A stretch of 64,000 nucleotides of DNA, from NCBI GenBank assembly GCA_028095005.1, contig CM051462.1:129074752-129138751 (forward strand). Reading direction: 5' to 3'. The notes beneath the pieces were generated by a model. That model was not told the DNA's origin and did not search any database. It saw only the letters and a list, made by a program, of their open reading frames with translations. Each line of letters opens with the position of its first letter. Positions within the stretch are counted from its first letter, which is position 1. Positions 49,591-60,564 of the stretch are shown here, in pieces. Made by a program: the position numbers and the translations under genes. Origin of the DNA: Rhynchospora pubera (Eukaryota; Streptophyta; Magnoliopsida; Poales; Cyperaceae).

Positions 49591-49830
49591 ATATTTAATT
49601 AATTTATTTAATTAAATATGAACTTAATTAATTTATTTAATTAAATATGAACTTAATTAATTTATTTAATTAAATATGAACTTAATTAATTTATTTAATT
49701 AAATATGAACTTAATTAATTTATTTAATTAAATATGAATTTAATTAATTTATTTAATTAAATATGAATTTAATTAATTTATTTAATTAAATATGAATTTA
49801 ATTTATTTATTTAATTAAATATAAATTTAA
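49591..49830. repeat. 29-bp tandem repeat in the left arm
   Basis: About seven near-identical copies of a 29-bp AT-only-rich unit ending TTAATTAAATATG. The array is missing or contracted in the right arm, so it expanded after the arms formed. Confidence 0.85.
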
Positions 49831-49934
49831 TTAAAATATAAATAATTATTTTATTTAATTAAAAAAATGAATAATTAAGTTATAAATTTTTAATTAATTT
49901 ACATGAAAATTATAAATTTTTAAACACCCATTTG

Positions 49935-50245
49935 ATCTACGCCCCGGGTATCGTCCTCTATGTAGCCAATAAAAGACTCAGGAGTTTGTTGTACTCATTT
50001 TCTCACGATCCGAAAAGATGTTCGATTGCTCTCTTTCACCCACACCAAATCTTGTTATAAATGGGCACCACATTCGGATATTCTTTCTCCAATAGAGATT
50101 TCACGCCCGGTAAGAAAATACCGACATCTCTCTTTATTGTATTTCTGATACAGTTGGCAATAACTTCAGCCGTTAGATTATCATGTGTGAAGTCTCTGGC
50201 CCTTCTCACACATGTATGCTCTTGTTCATTCGTTATTATCTTTCA
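49935..50245 (-). pseudogene. Mutator-like transposase fragment (N-terminal part)
   Basis: The minus-strand frame from about 50245 reads IITNEQEHTCVRRARDF, then NLTAEVIANCIRNTIKRDVG and KSLLEKEYPNVVPIYNK, and, after an in-frame stop, KRAIEHLFGS, stop, ENEYNKL. The EHTC ending of a zinc-binding DNA-binding domain, the spacing to the KAIE-LFGS-like block and a PG-IKW-like segment in another frame near 49935 match the usual order in MULE transposases. Two stops and at least one frame change show it is dead. The catalytic DDE part is absent. Confidence 0.75.
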
Positions 50246-50800
50246 AAATTTATAATTTTAATGTAAATTAATTAAAATTTTATAAATTAATTATTCATTT
50301 TTTAATTAAATAAAATAATTACTTATATTTTAATTAAATTTTATATTCTTTTAAATAAATTAAATTTATATTTAATTAAATAAATAAATTAATTAATTAT
50401 TATATTTAATTAAAATTTTATATTTTAATTATTGTCGTATTATATATTATTTGATTATATATAGAGGCTAACATAAAATATTATTTAATTATTAAGATAA
50501 AATAAAACAACAATATTTTACATAATTGAAAAGGAAATAAAATAAAACCATTCATATTAAATTAATATAACAACTATTAATATTAAATTAATATTTATAA
50601 TATAGATTTATATTAAAATCATTCAAAACGTCTAAAATTCAGTTCTGGCCTTGTTAGGAATCCTGGATTCCGTAACTAGCTAAGATCGGAATCCCATATT
50701 CCGATCTTGTGATACTATTTAAAAAAATATTATTATATTGATATTATTTTAATATATTATATTAATTTAATATTATTTTTAAATTTTTCGGGATAACAAC

Positions 50801-51147
50801 TAACAAACAAGTGAAGTGGAAGAGAAATGAGAAAATAAAACAACAGTAGGCCTACTGGGCTTCAGGGCCTGAAGCCTAATCAATTTGGTAATTAGGGGCC
50901 CATTCGCTGACAACTTCTGCGATTGGCATCCCGCAAGGCCGCAATTGAGCCTCTCGCTCTCGCTTTATGAGACTGCCTACAGTCTGATTCGACATTAGTG
51001 CAAAGGGGAATTACTTACAATAATCAAACTTTTCTACAATCAAACAATCAGACGCTCACTTTTTCCTTTTTAACACGTTTATTTCCATCCTTTCCATCTA
51101 TCATCACGTGCCGCTCACATGCACCAAAAAGTTTTTTAAAATCCATC

Positions 51148-51151
<4 letters not shown>
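50801..51151. other. Intergenic DNA beyond the foldback element
   Basis: It is GC-richer than its surroundings, with ACTGGGCTT (about 50854) and GGGGCCCATT (about 50896), which are site II-like on one or other strand. Before the foldback insertion it would have adjoined the APO4 leader. Confidence 0.4.
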
Positions 51152-51202
<51 letters not shown>

Positions 51203-51203
51203 T
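51152..51203. repeat. CT/CA compound microsatellite
   Basis: About 17 CT repeats run straight into about 9 CA repeats. An ORF across it reads as alternating Ser-Leu then Thr-His and is not a real protein. Confidence 0.95.
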
Positions 51204-51340
51204 ACCATGACAGCGACGGTCCATGAATCTCTCGCAATGTCATGCTCTCAACCCGGCCTAAGCACCAGCGTCACCTCAGTGAGATCCGCAATTGCTCCTC
51301 TCACAACCCTCTCGCAATTCAAGTGACTCAGAGGTTCTCT

Positions 51341-53138
51341 ATGTCGTCAGATCGCAACCTTCGCTCGATCAACGACCCGATCAAGCTCTATCGTCGTAGA
51401 GATGTGGTGTGTGCCTGTGCGAGGTCTAGGGACAGGAAGCCGCTACCTCAGGTAGGTGCTTGTTGATCCGATATCATTTTCATGTTTCTGATTATTCTAT
51501 TGTTTCTCTCTTTTTTAATAGCTAAATTATGTTTTCTTTGATTTTGAGAGTGTCAGGACTTGATTTAATGAAATAGCCACTAACTGGAACAGTCGATTTG
51601 GATCTAGATTTGTTTTTTTTATATTTGCTCTTCCTTATAAATCTGATAGTCAATAACTGAATCAGTCGATTTGGATCTAGACTTTTTTATTTGCTCTTCC
51701 TTTCTCCTTTATATTTTCTGCTTCTTCTTCTTTTTTAAACAACTTTGATTGATCATCGTTTTTTAGTACTAATGAATAAATCAATACAAGAATTAATCAT
51801 TCATTGTAATTTCGCTTCCTTTCTTCTTTGTCTTATGTCTATTTGTAACATCGATCTATTATTGATCTAGATCTGGATTGCAACAATGAATTTGTATTGA
51901 AAATATTGATTGATTATTTTTCTGTTATTTTTAACTAGATCTACGTTGCAATTATTGATTTTTTGCTGTTGCGTTTATGTAGATCTGCATTGTAAAGAAT
52001 GATTTATGTATAAGGGAGTAAGTTATTTGAATAAGAGAGTGTATTATTTGTGATAAGAGAGTATTTTATGAATATGCTAGTGTGTTAGCAGTTTGATAAT
52101 ATTTTTAACAAGGGAGTAGCTTATTTAAATAAGAGAGTATAGCATGACATAGGGGAGTATTTTTTTTTATGTGATGGTGTATTAGTAGATTGATGGTATC
52201 TTGGTATTCTGTAATCAAGGGAATAAGTTATTTGAATAAGGAAGTATATTATAAGTGATAATGGAGTATTCGTGAATATGATAATGTGTTAGCAGATTAA
52301 TGATATTTTTAACAAGGGAGTAACTTATTTAAATAAGAGACTATATTAGTATGATAAAGGGAGTATTTTTTTGATGTTGTAGTGTATTACAACAATTTGA
52401 TGGTATTTTTAACAATGGAGTAACTTAATTAAATAGGTGAGTATATTATCAGCGATAAGGGAGTATTTATTAATGTGCTAGTGTGTTAGCAATTTGATGG
52501 TATATTTAATAAGGGAGTAACTTATTTTATTAGGGGAGTATATTAGCATGACATAAAGAGTATTTTTTTTTTAATGTGGTAGTGTATTAGCAGCTTGATG
52601 GTATCTTAGTATTTTGTAACCAAGAGAGTAAATTATTTATATAAGGGAGTATATTATCAGTGACTGGGGAGTATTTGTGAATGTCCTAATGTGTTAGTAG
52701 TTTAATGGTATTTTTAACAAGGCAGTAAATTATTTAAACAAGGGAGTATATTAGCATGACAAAGGGAATATATTTTGGATGTCGTAGTGTATTACAACTT
52801 TGATGGTATTTTTAACAATGAGTAGCTTATTTAAATAAGAGAGTATATTATAGATGACAAGGGAGTATTTAGGAATGTATAAATTTTGTTCATTTTTTTA
52901 TGTCAAGGGAGTAAGTTATTTAAAAAACTAGTGATTATATTTGCATTACTGGGGAATATTTTTTTTCAATGTAGTTGAAGTATGTTTGGATTTTGATGAC
53001 ATAGTTTATAATATAATTTTTAATAAATTATTCTTGTTGTTTTTACAGATTGATATTGAAAGTGACAACAATGTGGTTAGTTGCAACTCGCTGCTTGATA
53101 GCTCTAATGAGATTGAATTTGTATTACCTGTATTGTAG
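51341..53138 (+). CDS. Doubtful two-exon small gene (unrecognised)
   Basis: I do not recognise the product. An ATG at 51341 opens a frame, MSSDRNLRSINDPIKLYRRR..., that reaches a good donor, CTCAG|GTAGGT (exon 51341-51451). A good acceptor after TTTTTACAG at 53048 opens a 30-codon exon ending in TAG at 53138. The two join in phase 0 to 66 aa, basic in the first half and acidic in the second (IDIESDNNVVSCNSLLDSSNE). The 1.6-kb intron is mostly a satellite array. CT and CA runs upstream resemble a leader. In favour: coherent splice phases. Against: no family resemblance, short size and transposon-like surroundings. Confidence 0.25.
52012..52980. repeat. About ten copies of a ~100-bp satellite with a two-unit higher order
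   Basis: Each unit starts AAGGGAGTAA(G/C)TTATTT, continues with a GGGAGTAT-type segment and ends TTTGATGGTATTTTTAAC or a variant. Alternate units differ: one type has GAATATGCTAGTGTGTTAGC, the other GCATGACATA and a longer T run. This gives a repeat period of about 200 bp over the 100-bp one. Confidence 0.85.
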
Positions 53139-53990
53139 ATTGGAATATAATTTTAGTTTTGTTTGGCTTATTATGGTTATGATTTTAGATTGGAACAACT
53201 TATTATGAATGCATTGAATATTTTTCAAAATATTTGTTTTTTTACTTTTTTTTGTTATGTATATGTATGCTTTGTTATGCTTATTTGGATATTATAAATG
53301 CCTACAAATAGATCTGTCTTCCTAACATTTTATTTAATTCCTCTTTGAGAAATATATACTCCCCATTGAGAAATATATACTCCTCATTAAGAAATATATA
53401 CTCCCCAATTAAATGTGTACATTTTCATAAATAGAGTGCACTCATTACTGCTACAATGGTATAAATACATACTCCCTAATTTTATAAATTTACTCTCTAA
53501 TTACCAATTAGATACTCCCTGTCTCAGGACAAATTTCACAATTAAAAATTTTATAAAAAGAGTGCTGACGTCAGAAAATGAAAAAAAAACTGTTGATTAT
53601 GGGAAAAAAACGTGTGGTGATGTCATCAGTTGGCCAGACGATCGCGACAAACGCGATAAATGCGTGATGACATCAGCAGGAATCATATATCGCGGATAAC
53701 GCTTCGTTTCTGTTGCTGTTTTTATTCTGGCTGTGTGTAATTACTCTCATTTACTATTTTTGTCAGTTTCTATTTGTTGGCAATTGATTGTTTGATTGTC
53801 TTACTTCTTGATTGTAGTTATCAGCCCTGAATATAACAACAAGAGAGGTTATACTTTTATTAAGTGTGACACATGAGTACATGACCAAGAGAGCCACCTG
53901 ATTCAGAGAATAGAGTATCGAGTGCCGGTCTGATCTTTGGACGGTTTTTCATGATCATTTTGAAATTCAATTTATGACAACACTTCTTTT
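53139..53990. other. Intergenic DNA with TACTCC repeats
   Basis: At 53345-53410, GAGAAATATATACTCC-like units repeat three to four times, and ATACTCCCT recurs to about 53520. TACTCCC is the complement of the satellite's GGGAGTA. No gene is seen. Confidence 0.5.
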
Positions 53991-54093
53991 AACAAACATC
54001 AGATACTTGTAACACTTTTTTTTTTATTAATGATGAAATCTATCGGTATGGTAATTGCCACCTGGCTCTCAAAAAAACAAACATCAAATACTT
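53991..54093 (+). mobile_element. Tiny LINE tail insertion with 18-bp duplications
   Basis: A 67-bp insert (54009-54075) is flanked by AACAAACATCAGATACTT and AACAAACATCAAATACTT. It contains TTAATGATGAAATC, a GGTATGG/CCACC hairpin and a short A tail. Confidence 0.85.
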
Positions 54094-54591
54094 TTTTTTT
54101 TTTTTGAAGAAGAAAAGATTGGGACCAATTTTGCAAAATTATTGACTAGCTTTAGCTTATGTAATACCTTTTGTATTGCATGAATCAGATGTTAAAACAC
54201 AATTAACATTATTGTTGTCTTGTGCAATATATGGCACCCAAAACTTTTTTTTTCATTAGGTATAGTTTTCGGTTCGGAACTAATTATGTATATATTTTAG
54301 TTCTTGATCAATTTTAGAAAAAAAAAATGTCTCTCTCTTGAAACCAAACAATACCATTGGTATCGCATAGTGCAATTACATATAAGATTTGCAAATAGCA
54401 TTGTTTAAATTGATATCGCATAGTGCAATTACATATAAGATTATTTAATGTAATTAATAATGAAATTAGAAGGCAATCATCTTTCTACTATCTTAAACAA
54501 AGTCACACAGTGACACGCGCTGTTGCATATGATGTTGAAGTTAGGGAAGTTAGAGATTGTGGAAAGTTAGTACTAACTTGAGTTTAGAAAA

Positions 54592-54709
54592 TGATGTTTG
54601 GTGTGATATGGTGAAGTTAGAGATTGAAGAAAATAATAAAATATTAATTTAGTTATTTTTCTTTTATAACTAATTACATTTACTACAATAAATGTTATAT
54701 TAATTATCA

Positions 54710-54743
<34 letters not shown>

Positions 54744-54873
54744 CCAATAATATTATAATAACTACATTATAATATTAATTATTATGTATTTTTTATAACT
54801 ATAATTGTCAATAATTATACTATTATATTTATTATTGTTATTTTAATCAGAATTAATATTATAATTATTACTA

Positions 54874-54909
<36 letters not shown>

Positions 54910-55365
54910 AGTTATTAATATTATAGTACTTTTATTGAAATATAACAACGACAGAAATAATTTTTATTAATATTTAATATTATAACTATAATTAGTAAGT
55001 ATAATTAATATGAATTAGTACACTAATAATAATTATATTATTATATTAATTTTAATAATTTATAATTGTAATTATAATTACTGTTATGTTACTAAATAAT
55101 AATAATCATTATTGTTATTTTACTGTTATAATTGTAATTAATATTATAATTACTACAAGATAGATGGTAATAATAATTATATTGATTTTTTTAAGTTGGT
55201 CATCACAACAAACTTCTCCAACTGAACATTTTGTCAAGTTAGAGAAGTAGAGTGAAGTTAGCACTAACTTCACTAACTTTGAGTGTGGTTGGTTGGTGAG
55301 GGTTGAAAAATTAGAGCTCTAACTTCAAATTTGCTAACTTTCCATGCAACCAAACATAGCCTAGT
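54592..55365. mobile_element. Possible MITE with AT-triplet-rich interior
   Basis: ATGTTTGGTGTGATATGGTG at the left is mirrored imperfectly by CCATGCAACCAAACAT at the right, and AAGTTAGAG/CTCTAACTT motifs occur at both ends. The interior is almost pure A/T with ATT and AAT microsatellites (about 54711-54741 and 54876-54906). The target duplication is not clear. Confidence 0.5.
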
Positions 55366-57535
55366 AGGTTGACATGGACTCATGATGCGACGGAATAGAG
55401 CTATCATTACTCACATAATTTCAACACTCCAAATTCATAGGAAATGATATGTATTAGGAAAATTGTATGTATTTATTTTTAGAATTATAAGTTTTTTTCC
55501 TCTATAGAGACTGTTCTCTTTGCTAAAAGGTGACCAGTACATAACAGTTAGAGAAATAAAAGTAGACCGTCCGGATTCATATCTCTTTTTTTTTCAATAT
55601 TTTCATATGTCTTATAACTATTTCAAATTTCTGTAAAATATATAAAAAAAATATATGTTACGGATAATGCGATTTTTCATACAATATTATATCATATTAT
55701 TTTGTTCAATAAATCCGGCCATCTCATAGTCTAGAATATTCTATTTGGTTCAGAAAAAAAAATATCCACAAATGTAAAACAAGTTATTTGACCATTAGTA
55801 GGCGGATTAAACTGGAAGGAATTTCGATATTGCAATGCAATAATTACTCTAGTATTTGATGAGTGCCGTTGTATTAAGATCAATTGACCAATAATGTTGC
55901 ATCAACCGATGAAAACTAATTCATTAAGCTTCTTTGATTACATGTCTACAATTGTTAAAATCTAATTATTTTGGCAAATGTGCTCCAATTGTGTGTGGTA
56001 TAAGCAAAAACAGAGCATACACAACACAGTTTCAGATGAAAACTCAGCAGTTAAATCTTAGGACAAGTCAAGATCCAAATTGTCGTCATAAATTTTAAGC
56101 TTTAAAGAATTAAGAACTAAGTTTTTTTTTCTTAGTTGAGACAAAAACGAGGTGCAATCATAAAAAGCAACTAAAAATTTTGTGCATGCATCTTGAGATT
56201 CCCTACTACTATATACAACTGTACAGTAATTGCATTTCTTACTTCTCTTATAAGGCATGCACAACAATAGAACTGAACCCGATAGAATGCCTAAATGTGG
56301 ATTACAAAACTAATTGATGAAAGTGATGTAGGAATCACGCAAATATAATGATGCTGTTTGCCAACCCCAACCCAAACCTTTTGGTTGTTATTTTTTTATT
56401 TTTTTTTACACTGTTTATTCTAAGGTTATAAAGACGACAAAAGTTCCCTTAAATCGCCCATCTACAAGGTAAAATCGTGCAAAATATTGAATGAGTAACA
56501 TTTCATAAAATGGATCGCTGATAATACACAATCTAAGCCACTGAAATATTTCTGTGATCATGATGCTCTCCATCCTGAAAATAATTTACTGAAGGGACAT
56601 TTCTGTATTTGTGAACAGAAAAGTGAAATCAGTGATCATTGGTTATGGGTGAATCAACAAAACTTTCGATAAAAGTAGATAAAATATAATTGTTTTAAAT
56701 GCTGATATTATTATAATAAATATATAAAAATATGATTTATAATTCGAAATTTATTTTTTTAATATATATATAATACTAAAATTAATAAATATGCATTATT
56801 CAATTTTAAAATGTGAGAAATATGTCTTACTTTCATTGTTTATATTTAAATCAGCCTATGCCATATTGCCGTTGGTGCCATAAGCTATGATGCATTGAAG
56901 CAAGAATAAACAAGTAAACATCAATGACTATTACAATGCAACGACCAAGGTTTCTATCCTAAATTTAGTGTTTTTGCAGTAATTAATTGGAAATGCAGTC
57001 CAATGCAAAACACATGGGCTGGTCTCTCCGTTCAATAAGGAGCAATAAATTCTTAGACCAAGTTCTAAGAAACCCTGCTAAGCTAAAATATCACCTAGAT
57101 GATGTGGGCTCATTTCTTTAATCTTAAGTTACAAATTGACACCTGTGAGCGCCTGATCTGCTGTGGTATAGATGGTGTGACGACTTATGTAACCATACAC
57201 TTTGTGGAATAACAGAAAATTTTACATTTTGTATCAATTTTATATGTTATTGACCAATGTTTTAAAATGCGATTTGCACGGTTTAACAATTAGGTGGTGA
57301 TTTAGCACTTATCGGTGATTAAACAACGACAAAACAATTATGCGGTGATAAAACAACGATAAAATAGATAAAATAGTTGTGCGGTGCGAATGAAAATCTA
57401 GATAAAACAGTGATAAGAGTTTTTTAAAATTTGATATTGACACTTTGAGTAACAACCCCTGACATAAATCCTCTGCCGAAAATGATACGGAGGATCGGCC
57501 CAATATTGCCTGTGACAACTTTCAGTTTATTTATT
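55366..57535. other. Gene-free AT-rich DNA
   Basis: No gene recognised. Short ORFs near 56058-56267 and 57309-57518 have no family features. Confidence 0.5.
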
Positions 57536-57539
57536 ATGG

Positions 57540-57676
57540 CTCGATTTGGATGAGCCCTAAGAATAAGGAAATAAGAAAATAAGAGAGTAAATTTATTCTA
57601 AATAATTCAAACTCTTCACAAAATTACACACTTCTCAATATTTCTTCTCTTATTCCTACACCATCCAAACGGAGTA
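57540..57676. mobile_element. Tourist-like MITE, copy D (degenerate)
   Basis: GCTCGATTTGGATGAG at the left and CATCCAAACGGAGTA at the right are imperfect inverted repeats. The interior TTCAAACTCTTCACAAAATT is the reverse complement of the segment shared by the other copies. Confidence 0.75.
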
Positions 57677-59069
57677 TGATATTATTTTGTTACAAGTTGC
57701 ATCCGCCAATATATATCTCTTTAACTTTGGTTGATTCCTTTAATTTATTTCATGTCCGATGTTTTAAATAAAATAACAGCAGCTGATGCCAGAACCATTT
57801 CAGTTAAGCAAAACAGAATATATGAACGAATAATAAACTTGTATAATAATACTAAGTATGGATCAAAATCGAAAGCATTAGGCCATCACATTTGCAAAAT
57901 CAGAAACATACAATGACGTCATATATCATCCTATTTATCCACTATATATGATAGCCTAAATCCACAAGGATGCAGTTATGCAGTGCGATAGAGATAGATT
58001 GATGATGTGCGAAGAAAGTGCAAGTCTATAATTTTCCAATTTTAGTTATTTCGATTGATATATATATCTTTTGGACTTTGTAAGGATTTCATAACTTTTT
58101 ACTTATTTTAATAATTAAACTTTATGTTAGCAAGAGATTTATCAATATTGGATAACTTTGTATGTTCTTGTAGTATATATACGATCTTGGCAACATGACT
58201 ATTGTTTGTGCCTTGTGTTAATCATTATCGTGAAATATAAATATTGAAATATTAATGTTCGTAACAACAAAAATATTGAAATTTACTTTTAAATACAAAC
58301 ATCACATAGTTTTGATATATGATCTGTATTGCTTACTGATGGAGCATAGCTAGTGAGCTTTAGTGAAATCAATCAACTAATCCACTGAAGTTTTCAAGAA
58401 AAAAAATCTTCAAATTACATAAATTTTTCATAAAAATTTCTCTTATGGGACACTAGTGAATGGAAATGTTGCCTCTACCATTGACACCGCTAGCTAATTC
58501 AGTTCAAATATCGAATTGAGGAAAATCATTCCTGAACTGAAGTTTACAAAATCATTTAATAAAGGGCTAAAACATTGTTATTTGTTAAACCAGAATTGTA
58601 TCAACTAACCAACTGATTTTTTTTTTAAAAAAAAAACTCATATGAAATTTTCAATTTTATTTTAAAAAAGTTAAAAAGTTCTCTTACTTGACACTAGTGA
58701 CATAGCTTATATTCAGTAATAAAATAGTTTAAGAAGAACCATTTCTGAACTGAATTCAACAAAATCATTCTAAAATAGAGCTAAAACATTATTAAATCAG
58801 CCTTCTAGGACTAAGTTGTATATATTCAGTAGAAACGGCGTTGTTGTCTTAATTCGCACATCCCTTCGTTTTTACTCTAGTCAACTCTTTCTGGAGATCT
58901 TTAAAGTATATTAAAATAATTATTTCACGCAACGGTCACTACTCCTCCTAAGTCCTAGCACAAAGTTACATTGTTTCACTATAAAAGAGGGTTCAAATTA
59001 ACCTCCTCAGTTCAACCAAGCAACTACTGTTCCCTTGAGTCCTTGACTACCAGCTCTCTATATCCAAAC
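57677..59069. other. Upstream region of the peroxidase gene
   Basis: AT-rich DNA; the last few hundred bases presumably contain the peroxidase promoter and leader. TATAAAAG at 58980 is a plausible TATA box 90 bp before the ATG. Confidence 0.45.
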
Positions 59070-60564
59070 ATGGCCATGATTACCGTTACAAAGTCTCTCC
59101 TTCCAATTTTGGCCATAGTGCTACTCTTCTCAACTACAGTTAATTCTCAAGGTTTGGTTGTTGGTTTCTATAACTCAACATGCCCAAATGCTGAAACCAT
59201 TATTCGCAATGAAGTAATCGACATACTGACAAAAGCACGGACTCTTGCTGGCCCCCTTCTTCGGATGTTTTTTCATGATTGCTTTGTCAATGTATGCAAT
59301 TCTTCACTCATGATTTGTTTACTTGAATTTTTTGAATAACATATTAAATAATTGAGTGTTTTCAATTTGTCTTTAGGGCTGTGATGGATCAGTCTTGTTG
59401 AATGGTACAAAGACGGATCCAGCTGAAAGGGACTCGATACCAAATTTAAGTCTAAGAGGATTTAGTGCAATTGATAAGGTCAAAGCGAAATTGGAGGCTG
59501 CTTGTCCTAGAACTGTATCTTGTGCTGATATCGTAGCCATTGTTGCTAGAGATGTTGTTGTCTTGGTAAGTGCGCATACATCAACAGTTCAACACATCCA
59601 TATACACGCAGATATCTTGAAATCAAGATGCATAAGAAGTGAAAACATAGTTAATTGTAATTTTTACATATCATCATTTTATATTTGAATTAGACAAAAG
59701 GACCAACATGGGATGTGCTGATGGGTAGAAGGGATGGTAATCGATCTGTCTCTAATGATGCTCTGGCCAACCTTCCACCACCCTTCGTAAGTGCCCAGCA
59801 AGCATTGAACCAATTCTACATTCCGAAAGGCTTAGATGCAAAAGATCAATTGGTTCTATCAGGTATATATTACTCAGCTCAATTATATGCCAGCGAATCA
59901 TCTCCCCTCTGCTATAACTGTTTTCCGTCTTTGCATGTAGTAAACTGTTTAATTACTAAACCAAAAATTGAATTTAAGCACAATTCATAACAAACATTTG
60001 GTTTATGTAGAAAATAATTGAGGAAAACCCTTTTATTAATGAATTTGCTTTTTTATCAGTATAAAGTGCATAGAAGCAGAATTCTTTTGATACAAACTTT
60101 TTCCCTGCTTTCTGTTATTTTTCTTATTACCTGTTTCTTTTGAAATAGGGGGCCACACCCTTGGAACTTCACACTGTTCTTCATTCAATGATCGTCTATA
60201 CGACTTCAACAAAACAAACAAGGCCGACCCGAGGATAGATAGATTTTACAGGAAGAAGTTAGAAGATAAATGCAAGCCCAATGACCAAACTACCCTTGTA
60301 GAGATGGATCCTGGCAGCTTCTTGACATTTGACAATGGCTATTTCAAGCAACTGGCCAAGAGAAGGAGCCTCTTCTTCTCTGATGATACCCTAATGCTCG
60401 ATCCGATAAATAGGGCATACATCAAACGCCAGGCATTGAATGGAGCCGACACCACAGAGTTCTTCACTGATTTTGCTGCGTCGATGATTAAAATGGGTAA
60501 TATAGGTGTTTTGACTGGTACGCAAGGAGAGATAAGAAAGCATTGTGCCTTGGTTAACAAGTGA
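59070..60564 (+). CDS. Secreted class III peroxidase
   Basis: Haem peroxidase of the plant secretory pathway; it uses H2O2 to oxidise phenolics in the cell wall and can also generate reactive oxygen. Four exons (59070-59291, 59377-59565, 59694-59862, 60149-60564) join in frame to 331 aa, matching the classical four-exon family structure. Residues 1-27 form a signal peptide (hydrophobic LLPILAIVLLF, then NSQG). Arg65 and the distal His69 lie in LLRMFFHDCFVNGCDGSVLL, and the proximal His196 in LSGGHTLGTSHC. All eight conserved cysteines are present. PNLSLRGFSAIDKVKAKLE and SCADIVAIVARDVV are typical. An in-frame TTG-initiated extension exists upstream, but the ATG before the signal peptide is the natural start. 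From memory its neighbour order suggests Arabidopsis PER30 as counterpart; not confirmed. Confidence 0.96.

Larger units (their letters stand above)
49140..50800. mobile_element. Mutator-like foldback element with long inverted arms
   Basis: A 1643-bp element (49149-50791) is flanked by perfect 9-bp duplications GATAACAAC (49140-49148, 50792-50800). Its two arms, about 49149-49920 and 50238-50791, are long, highly similar inverted repeats. They share ATTTAAAAATAATATT, ATAGTATCACAAGATCGGAA and GACGTTTTGAATGATTTTAA. The 315-bp centre is GC-richer and contains a broken transposase fragment. The duplication size, long arms and remnant together point to a non-autonomous Mutator-like element. Confidence 0.95.

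Noticed and set aside
51108..51326. ORF with Ser-Leu and Thr-His repeats
   Set aside because: It is a translation of the CT/CA microsatellite.
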